The position numbers and the translations under genes are program-made. The notes under the pieces are model-generated. The model searched no databases. It saw nothing but the letters and a program-made list of their open reading frames with translations, and was not told the origin of the DNA. A stretch of DNA of 16,161 nucleotides from Flavobacteriales bacterium (GTDB taxonomy: Bacteria; Bacteroidota; Bacteroidia; Flavobacteriales_F; PHOS-HE28): NCBI GenBank assembly GCA_016715995.1, contig JADJXF010000037.1, forward strand, positions 1 through 16,161, read 5' to 3'. Within the stretch, counting starts at the first letter, position 1; each line of letters opens with the position of its first letter. Of the stretch, positions 1-4,598 are shown piece by piece.

Positions 1-29
1 CCCTCGAAGACGAGAGACGCTGCTGAGGC

Positions 30-951
30 TTATTGTGGTCTATAAATATGAGTGTTCCATACGATTGTGTCGCCTTCAACAGATTTGGCATCATGAAGTA
101 CCCCAGGAACGAAGGTGAGGTCGTTGAAGTTGAATAGGGCTGCAATGACATGGTATGCGTTGCTGAATCTGATTTTCTGTGCAGCCTGGTCCCAGAAGAT
201 TGCAGCGTTGTCACCGCGATAACGCATTGCCACACTCGGATAGAGTATCCCGTCGAAGCGTTCCTGAAACGCTCGGGCCTCGGAGCAATGAATTTGCTTC
301 CATTATTCTATTTGAATAGAGCGCGCTCAGCTTATAATCATGATTGTGGAGAATATTCGCCTTGGTGAACTGGTTAGCGAAGAACTGCAGCATGAGCTTT
401 TGTTTCTCTATGGTGTCTTTGCTCAGGATGCTTTGATCTAGAGTTGCATTTATTGAGTCGTGTCTAGCTCTGATGTCTTCACGGAATTCGTGTAGTACTC
501 CGCTGTGGGTAATGCTTGCCAGATGTAACGGGGCGGTCGTAACCCACTCGCCTATAGTTAGCTGTGCCACCTCATGCTCAGGGAACAATTGCAGCTTGAG
601 GTGTTGAAGATGCTCGAACGTAGCTAAATCAGAATTCTCCGAGCAGTAGAACACTCTTTGTGAGGGTCGATGAGCCCTCCCGTAGGTGGTGATGGCGTCG
701 CTTTCTCTGACGTGAATATCCTTAAGGCTCGTCCACGCTCCCGTTGGGCCATTTCGTCTGGCTCGATATAAGCGAGAACCTGCCGGGAGTATATGCTTGC
801 TGAAGATAACGATGCCAAAGGCGTCGTTAATCATTTCTTCGAGTTCTTCCCAAGGGATAGTGCTTAGGTCGCAGGACTCAAGTTCAGCGATTGCCCCACG
901 CATATGAGAAAGGCTCGGAAATCTGGACTCGAACTCAGCCGTGCTTGTCAT
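30..951 (-). pseudogene. RES-domain protein, frameshifted
   Basis: RES proteins act on NAD+ (NAD+ phosphorylase/glycohydrolase fold) and are the toxin half of RES-Xre systems. The first frame (951 down to 211, 246 aa) shows LYRARR near residue 61, GRAHRPSQRVFYCSE at 91-105 and a following FEHL Glu at 113, resembling the conserved Arg, Tyr and Glu of the family. It then runs into a meaningless tail. A second frame (stop at 30) continues the fold with FDGILYPSVAMRYRGDNAAI, the usual RES C-terminus (Y-P-S-V, then a hydrophobic strand). One extra base in the run-rich stretch 271-285 (GGG, CC, GG) joins them into about 306 aa. GC is about 45% over 301-660, against about 60% for most of the window, which suggests transfer. 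No Xre antitoxin gene lies directly upstream, and the protein is longer than typical RES toxins. This is either a pseudogene or a base-call error; the family call is fairly sure. Confidence 0.7.
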
Positions 952-1256
952 GCTTTAGAAATTCACACAGTTAATGTAGAACAGAGCGCCGTATGGCTTC
1001 CCGGTCTTCTACAGGTGTTCTCTCAACCACCTAGACCACCGCAGGGTGTCCACACAACCTAGACCACAGCAGGGTGCCCTCCCAACCCTCTAGACCACTG
1101 CAGGGTGTCCACCCAACCTCCGGCCTCTGTCCGCTGCTCTTGAGCGGCCCCACTCATTCCTCACAGCCCGGGTCACTAGGGCCGCCTTGCCCATGGCCGT
1201 CGCGCTTTGCAATGCAGCGGCGGTGCCCACAATTCTGAGCTAGGCTGACAGAATCG
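952..1256. other. Non-coding spacer holding repeat copy 1
   Basis: No convincing gene is seen here. The left part (952-1030) should contain the promoter of the RES gene, but no clear match to the Bacteroidota promoter consensus was found. The middle is repeat copy 1, with three tandem left-arm units and a hairpin. The rest (1148-1256) is plain sequence up to the stop codon of the 124-aa gene. Confidence 0.6.
1031..1147. repeat. Dispersed structured repeat, copy 1 (tandem arms)
   Basis: Three tandem units start at 1031, 1059 and 1090, each reading CTAGACCAC followed by a GCAGGGTG-type core and a C-rich AAC end. Next comes the part shared with the other two copies (TCTGTCCGCTG) and a small hairpin, CCGCT (1131-1135) with AGCGG (1143-1147). 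The right arm GGACCCTGC of copy 3 is missing. The element lies 110 bp past the stop codon of the minus-strand 124-aa gene. Confidence 0.7.
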
Positions 1257-1631
1257 CTATAGCGTGCTGAGGTATGCTATGAAAGTGTTCAGCTGTGGAC
1301 TGCCGGCAATGGTCGCCATGTTGGCAATGAAGGTTGACACATTCAAGATCCGGTCCTGCCACTTCTTTTGGCGGACCTCATCCGCCAGATGGGCGCGCCG
1401 ATCAATAGATCCCATGTCCTTCAGCGATTGCAGAAGAGGTATGAGGTCCTTAGGATCTACTCCGGACCGAAGGCCAAGAAATTCTTGGAGGCTGTGTCCA
1501 TCGTTGATGAGGACACCGGCTATTCCGTTCTCGGATAGGTCGGCATGCTCTATCTCCAGTTCGCCAGGATCACCCTGAATCATGAGTCCCGCGAGACCAT
1601 TCCGCTTAGCAACAAGGCTCTTGATCTTCAT
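1257..1631 (-). CDS. Hypothetical protein with short beta-helix-like repeats
   Basis: This 124-aa protein was not assigned to a named family. Its first 45 residues contain two similar segments, NGLAGLMI (from Asn11) and NGIAGVLI (from Asn35). Their 24-residue spacing is about one turn of a right-handed parallel beta-helix. The remainder (about 46-124) looks helical and contains the segments FLGLRSGVDP and NVSTFIANMATIAG. There is no signal peptide and no clear membrane helix, so it is probably cytoplasmic. The gene stands alone between repeat copies 1 and 2, on the same strand as its neighbours. A perfect 10-bp inverted repeat lies 3 bp before the ATG and would enclose its leader. Function unknown; the intact frame and start make it likely to be real. 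Confidence 0.6.
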   Translation of the reverse strand: MKIKSLVAKRNGLAGLMIQGDPGELEIEHADLSENGIAGVLINDGHSLQEFLGLRSGVDPKDLIPLLQSLKDMGSIDRRAHLADEVRQKKWQDRILNVSTFIANMATIAGSPQLNTFIAYLSTL

Positions 1632-1634
1632 CTT

Positions 1635-1667
1635 TCCCAGGTTTCTGTGGCGGCATCAAACCTGGGA
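1635..1667 (-). promoter_or_regulatory. Perfect inverted repeat at the start of the 124-aa gene
   Basis: TCCCAGGTTT (1635-1644) pairs perfectly with AAACCTGGGA (1658-1667) across a 13-nt loop. On the minus-strand message it ends 3 nt before the ATG at 1631, so it would bury any ribosome-binding site (GGGA followed by AAG). It could be a translational control hairpin or a protein operator. The loop also contains an ATG (1656-1654) opening a 16-codon frame that overlaps the start of the main gene and ends at 1606. Confidence 0.5.
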
Positions 1668-1709
1668 CCGGAGATGAACCTTGCCGGAATGTCAGCCCCT
1701 GAGATGACT

Positions 1710-1798
1710 CTAGTCCACCCGCATGGTGTCCTCCAAACCTCCGCCGTGTCTGTCCGCTGTCCCGGCCTTTGAGCCGGGATTGAGCGGACGACCCTGCG
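1710..1798. repeat. Dispersed structured repeat, copy 2
   Basis: The left arm (CCGCATGGTGTCC, 1719-1731) is roughly complementary to the right arm (GGACGACCCTGCGG, 1786-1798, whose first GGAC overlaps the inner stem). Between them is a two-part stem: GTCCGCT (1752-1758) with AGCGGAC (1783-1789), and TCCCGGC (1760-1766) with GCCGGGA (1773-1779). It ends 17 bp from the stop codon of the minus-strand toxin gene, where it could act as a terminator. It shares AAACC, CCGCC and TCTGTCCGCTG with copy 3. Confidence 0.75.
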
Positions 1799-1814
1799 GC
1801 TCGGAGCCGTGATC

Positions 1815-2108
1815 CTAGAACGGCCTCGCTTGCGGATTGCGTTTGCCGTGCCACACCGAGAGCACATGCACCTCCGTTTCGGTGATGGAATAGAAGAGCA
1901 TGTGGTCGCCGACACTCTTCATGCGCACGTCACGGTCCGATGTGGTTCGGCCGAGCTTCGGATGCTGCGCGACCAGTCGTAACGAAGCGCGGAACATGCC
2001 GTCGAGTTTCTCGCTGTAACGAGTTGAGCCGTTGCGATCGGCCCAGTATTTCAGGATCTCCAGTCGCTCCCCTTGCGCGTTCGCTGACCAGACTATTTGC
2101 CGAGCCAT
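1815..2108 (-). CDS. RelE/ParE-family type II toxin
   Basis: This 97-aa protein has the length and layout of ParE/RelE-superfamily toxins. It opens with a short strand (RQIVWSANAQ), followed by helices (ERLEILKYWADRNGSTRYSEKL and the FRASLRLVAQHPKLGR region, including the typical L-x-x-x-P-x-x-G turn). It ends in beta strands (VRMKSVGDHMLFYSI, then EVHVLSVWHGKRNP) whose final R-N-P is characteristic. Relatives either poison DNA gyrase (ParE) or cut mRNA on the ribosome (RelE); the sequence favours the ParE-like side but does not settle it. The gene overlaps its antitoxin by 16 bp (2093-2108), so the two are translated from one message with the antitoxin first. Repeat copy 2 follows 17 bp past the stop codon. 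Confidence 0.88.
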   Translation of the reverse strand: MARQIVWSANAQGERLEILKYWADRNGSTRYSEKLDGMFRASLRLVAQHPKLGRTTSDRDVRMKSVGDHMLFYSITETEVHVLSVWHGKRNPQARPF

Positions 2109-2329
2109 TTGTCCACCGCCTTGTTGGCCTCGCGCTCGGTAAGCGTGCGGCCTGCCTTCACGTCTTTCTTGCCGCGGTTCACTGAGGCCTGCTGCTCTTT
2201 GGTGAGCTTATAGGGTTCCAGGTCCGCAGCATCCGTGCCCATGAGCCTGAACGCCTCTCGCAACAAAGAGGGATTGCGCGACCGCTGTATGCGGGCGATC
2301 AATCGCTTCTTCAGTTCCAGTTCGGACAT
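2093..2329 (-). CDS. Antitoxin of the ParE/RelE-type pair
   Basis: This 78-aa, charged, mostly helical protein is encoded directly before the toxin and overlaps it by 16 bp, the standard antitoxin-first order. The N-terminal half (about 1-45) is helical, with ELELKKRLIARI and LLREAFRLMG. The C-terminal half (about 48-78, EQQASVNRGKKDVKAGR through ANKAVDKWLGK) resembles the toxin-wrapping tail of short ParD-like antitoxins: 'Q-x-x-x-V-x-x-G-x-x-D-x-x-x-G-R' followed by a helix ending in W-L. No ribbon-helix-helix motif is obvious, so DNA binding is uncertain. The function call rests mainly on position, size and tail pattern. Such pairs usually repress their own promoter. Confidence 0.8.
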   Translation of the reverse strand: MSELELKKRLIARIQRSRNPSLLREAFRLMGTDAADLEPYKLTKEQQASVNRGKKDVKAGRTLTEREANKAVDKWLGK

Positions 2330-2360
2330 GGCCTTCGGTTTTGTAGGGCCAAGGTAAGCC

Positions 2361-2447
2361 GGACCACCGCAGCGTGTCCTCCCAAACCACCGCCGGTCTG
2401 TCCGCTGCTCGCGAAGCTTTTGCGAAGCGATGAGCGGAGGACCCTGC
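2361..2447. repeat. Dispersed structured repeat, copy 3
   Basis: The left arm (CCGCAGCGTGTCC, 2367-2379) pairs imperfectly with the right arm (GGACCCTGC, about 2439-2447). The inner stem is TCCGCT (2401-2406) with AGCGGA (2433-2438), capped by a further weak hairpin around 2411-2425. The element begins 31 bp upstream of the antitoxin start and ends 54 bp beyond the stop codon of the XRE gene, so it separates the two minus-strand modules and may terminate the XRE transcript. Confidence 0.75.
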
Positions 2448-2501
2448 CTCTGCCTGTGTCAGACAATTCCGGCAAGCAAGCCTGCGGCTCGCTGATCATG
2501 G

Positions 2502-2702
2502 TCAGTCGTCTTGCTCCAGAATGAAGACCTCTTCCACGGGTGCGCCGAACTCCCGCGCGATCTTCAGGGCCAACACGGTGGACGGCACGAACTTGCCCGT
2601 CTCCACCGCATTGATCGCCTGGCGCGAAACCCCGACGCGATTCGCCAGTTCGGCCTGCGTCCATTTCTTCTTCGCACGTTCCACCGTGATCGTGTTGCGC
2701 AT
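2502..2702 (-). CDS. XRE-family helix-turn-helix regulator
   Basis: This 66-aa protein consists almost entirely of a Cro/C1-type DNA-binding domain. It shows KKWTQAELANRVGVSRQAIN (about 12-31) and then VETGKFVPSTVLALKIAREF (about 33-52). The TQAELANRVGVSRQAINAVETG segment is the classic XRE pattern with helices 2 and 3. It belongs to the short YozG-like group that lacks an effector domain. It is the second gene of a minus-strand operon, starting 3 bp after the stop codon of the membrane-protein gene. That pairing is common in bacteria and suggests the regulator controls, or senses through, its membrane partner. A tandem operator-like sequence lies upstream of the operon (3136-3174), consistent with autoregulation, though this is inferred. 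Confidence 0.9.
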   Translation of the reverse strand: MRNTITVERAKKKWTQAELANRVGVSRQAINAVETGKFVPSTVLALKIAREFGAPVEEVFILEQDD

Positions 2703-2705
2703 GGC

Positions 2706-3107
2706 TCACCGGTATTTGCAACGCGCGATCACCAGGCCGAGCAGATAGAAGATCACGAACCAGGGCATCAAGTGGCGATGGCTCCAGTCGTCGGGGTTCA
2801 CCCGCACGGTGAAGCCGAGCAAGCCCAGCAACATGACCAGTGCCAGCGAAAGCGTGAAGCCGCACACGGCCGCTTCCAGATGCATGCGCCGCTCCAGCTC
2901 GTCCATGGTCGCGATGCTGCGGAAGAAGCAGAACACCAGCCACGCGAACGCGAGCACGGGAAGAACCGCCAGCAACACACCGGGGAGCGGAGGCACGCCA
3001 ACCTTCTGGAGAACGATGCGGCACACGAGGTAGGTGAGCACCCAGATGATCACGGCAGTGAGCAGGCTCGGCGCTGAACGGGTGGGACTTGTGGGCTTGG
3101 AAGTCAT
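2706..3107 (-). CDS. Four-helix membrane protein paired with XRE regulator
   Basis: This 133-aa protein has four predicted membrane helices: about 16-35 (LLTAVIIWVLTYLVCRIVL), 42-63 (PGVLLAVLPVLAFAWLVFCFF), 83-102 (VCGFTLSLALVMLLGLLGF) and 115-130 (PWFVIFYLLGLVIARC). Between helices 2 and 3 sits MDELERRMHLEA, a soluble-loop pattern (D-E-L-x-R-R-x-x-L-E-A) typical of small integral membrane proteins encoded next to YozG-like HTH genes. The molecular role of this family is not established. It is the first gene of the operon, with the XRE regulator following after 3 bp. The start at 3107 (MTSKPTSP) gives a plausible cytoplasmic N-terminus. Confidence 0.8.
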   Translation of the reverse strand: MTSKPTSPTRSAPSLLTAVIIWVLTYLVCRIVLQKVGVPPLPGVLLAVLPVLAFAWLVFCFFRSIATMDELERRMHLEAAVCGFTLSLALVMLLGLLGFTVRVNPDDWSHRHLMPWFVIFYLLGLVIARCKYR

Positions 3108-3135
3108 GGCGGCGTGCTGTTAAGTGCGATACGAA

Positions 3136-3174
3136 TGTAATGTATACGCTACAATATGTAAAGTATAGATGACA
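3136..3174. promoter_or_regulatory. Tandem 18-bp operator-like sites
   Basis: Site 1 (3136-3153) is TGTA-AT-GTATAC-GC-TACA, a dyad symmetric at 14 of 18 positions. Site 2 (3157-3174) is TGTA-AA-GTATAG-AT-GACA, a degenerate copy in the same register. The sites are 21 bp apart, two helical turns, which would place two dimers on one DNA face. They lie in the AT-rich gap between the minus-strand XRE operon and the plus-strand LuxR-type gene, about 30-65 bp before the former. Control by the XRE protein is inferred. Confidence 0.5.
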
Positions 3175-3257
3175 TTCGGGCAATGTGATCCATGAGTGGT
3201 AGGGCGACGAGCACGAGCGCAGAAGTGTCCAAATGAGCGCAGGCAGGCGAGGGCTGC

Positions 3258-3755
3258 GTGAACGCCCTCCAGTCCCGGTTGCCGAACTTCGTCGCGATGG
3301 CTGCTTCGGTCCAAACGCGCCGCGCCGGTTTCCGGACCACCGTGGTGCTCTACGGCCTTGCGCTGGCGGCACTGGTCGTTGCCCTGAAGTACATCGAGTA
3401 CCGCTTTTTGATCCGTGACCTGAGCGTGGAAGTGTACATCGGGGTGGTGGCCGTGCTCTTCACGGCTTTGGGCATCTGGATGGGCTCCAAGCTCCTGCGC
3501 CGCAAGCAGGAGGAGCAGGTAGGGGTGTCTCACCAGGTGGATGAAGAAGCGCTGCGTCGGTCGGGCATCAGCGGACGTGAGTTGGAGGTCCTGCAATTGA
3601 TGGCCACGGGCCGATCCAACCAGGAGATCGCGAACCAGCTCTTCATCTCCTTGCCAACGGTGAAGTCGCACTCGTCCAACCTCTTCATGAAATTGGAGGT
3701 TCGTCGGCGCACCGAGGCGGTCCATAAGGCCAAGTCGTTGGGCCTCATCGCCTGA
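3258..3755 (+). CDS. Membrane-tethered LuxR-type HTH regulator
   Basis: This protein is 165 aa with a GTG start at 3258; an ATG at 3297 would give 152 aa and is an equally possible start. Two membrane helices are visible, about 27-46 (TVVLYGLALAALVVALKYI) and 59-77 (VYIGVVAVLFTALGIWMG), followed by a basic linker (KLLRRKQEEQ). A LuxR/NarL C-terminal HTH occupies about 104-165: ISGRELEVLQLMATGRSNQE, then IANQLFISLPTVKSHSSNLF, then KLEVRRRTEAVHKAKSLGLI. There is no receiver or sensor domain, so any signal would reach it through the membrane segment. The downstream DUF4199 membrane protein is in the same orientation after a 111-bp gap, and this pairing recurs in Bacteroidota. The targets are unknown. 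Confidence 0.85.
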   Translation: MNALQSRLPNFVAMAASVQTRRAGFRTTVVLYGLALAALVVALKYIEYRFLIRDLSVEVYIGVVAVLFTALGIWMGSKLLRRKQEEQVGVSHQVDEEALRRSGISGRELEVLQLMATGRSNQEIANQLFISLPTVKSHSSNLFMKLEVRRRTEAVHKAKSLGLIA

Positions 3756-3866
3756 GAAGACGTCATCCTTTGGTATGGATCTGCTGCCCGGGGCCTATGA
3801 TCCCGACTGAAGTATGATGGATGAGGCTCTGTATCATCGTTGGTTCGCAGCCCTAAACCCACACCC

Positions 3867-4391
3867 ATGAAACGAATAGTCCTCACTTACGGCATCATCG
3901 GCGGCATCATCGTAGCCGTGATGATGTGGTTGACCCTCGGCAGCGGAAGCCATGATTTCGAGAACGGCCTATGGATTGGCTACACCACGATGGTCATCGC
4001 CCTGTCGACCATCTTCTTCGCGGTCAGGAGCTATCGCGACAAGCATCTGAACGGGTCCATCAACTTCGGCAAGGCTTTCCTCATGGGCCTGTACATCACG
4101 CTGGTGGTCTCTACACTCTACGTGGCGTCGTGGCTGGTGCTCAGCGCCACCTCGGACCAGGATTTCATGATGGAGTACTACGAGCACGAGAAGGCGAAGC
4201 TTGAAGGCAGCGATCTTCCTGCGGAACAGGTGGAGGCGCGCCTGCAGGAGATGCGCGAGTTCGGAGAGCTTTACAAGAACCCCGTTGTGAAGGTCGGGTT
4301 CACGTACATGGAGATCCTTCCCGTGGGCCTGCTGATCAGCGTGATCTGCGCGGCGATCCTGAAGCGCAAGGCCCCCGAACCGGCGACGTGA
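3867..4391 (+). CDS. DUF4199-type membrane protein
   Basis: This is a 174-aa protein starting at MKRIVLTYGIIGGI; the frame is open from 3840, but 3867 gives the usual N-terminus directly before the first helix. Membrane helices lie at about 4-22, 36-53 (GLWIGYTTMVIALSTIFFAV), 68-89 (FGKAFLMGLYITLVVSTLYVASW) and 145-165 (EILPVGLLISVICAAILKR). A charged helical loop (YYEHEKAKLEGSDL to EMREFGELY) lies between helices 3 and 4. This four-helix plan with a long loop and the GSINFGKAF segment before helix 3 matches DUF4199 proteins of Bacteroidota, whose function is unknown. It probably works with, or is controlled by, the LuxR-type protein upstream. Confidence 0.8.
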   Translation: MKRIVLTYGIIGGIIVAVMMWLTLGSGSHDFENGLWIGYTTMVIALSTIFFAVRSYRDKHLNGSINFGKAFLMGLYITLVVSTLYVASWLVLSATSDQDFMMEYYEHEKAKLEGSDLPAEQVEARLQEMREFGELYKNPVVKVGFTYMEILPVGLLISVICAAILKRKAPEPAT

Positions 4392-4490
4392 TTGGACCGG
4401 CGCTGAACGGATCTTGAGCCTGGCGCAGGGTACCCATGAGCACCTTGGGCGTGTGTGAACGGTGGAATGCGGCGATGATGCTGGTCAGGA

Positions 4491-4498
4491 TAGCTTTG
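4491..4498 (+). promoter_or_regulatory. Candidate -7 element of the katG promoter
   Basis: TAGCTTTG is an exact match to the Bacteroidota -7 consensus TAnnTTTG. It lies 100 bp before the katG start codon, giving a leader of roughly 95 nt. A good TTG -33 box is not evident at the expected distance. The leader could form two short hairpins (GCGAA with TTCGC; CCTCGC with GCGAGG). No OxyR, PerR or Fur site was recognised with confidence. Confidence 0.4.
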
Positions 4499-4598
4499 AC
4501 CGCGAAAAACCAACTTCGCACCCCTCGCCGATGAGCGCGAGGCTGTTCCACCACACATCAATCGACCCGCGCGCGTCGCGGTGCCAAACCGAAACCAC

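Noticed and set aside
30..951. A complete RES-Xre toxin-antitoxin pair
   Set aside because: No Xre antitoxin frame lies beside the RES gene. The only XRE gene (2502-2702) is 1.5 kb away, paired with a membrane protein, and lacks the long antitoxin layout.
1031..2447. Classical integron attC sites between the small modules
   Set aside because: The layout fits, but paired R'' (RYYYAAC) and R' (GTTRRRY) core sites are not present in copies 2 and 3 (they have GTTTGG), and no integrase gene is visible. Kept only as an analogy.
2311..3372. A 353-aa minus-strand open frame
   Set aside because: It overlaps the XRE gene and its membrane partner in another frame, has low-complexity Arg/Ala/Gly-rich content and shows no family motif. 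It is a shadow of GC-rich coding DNA.
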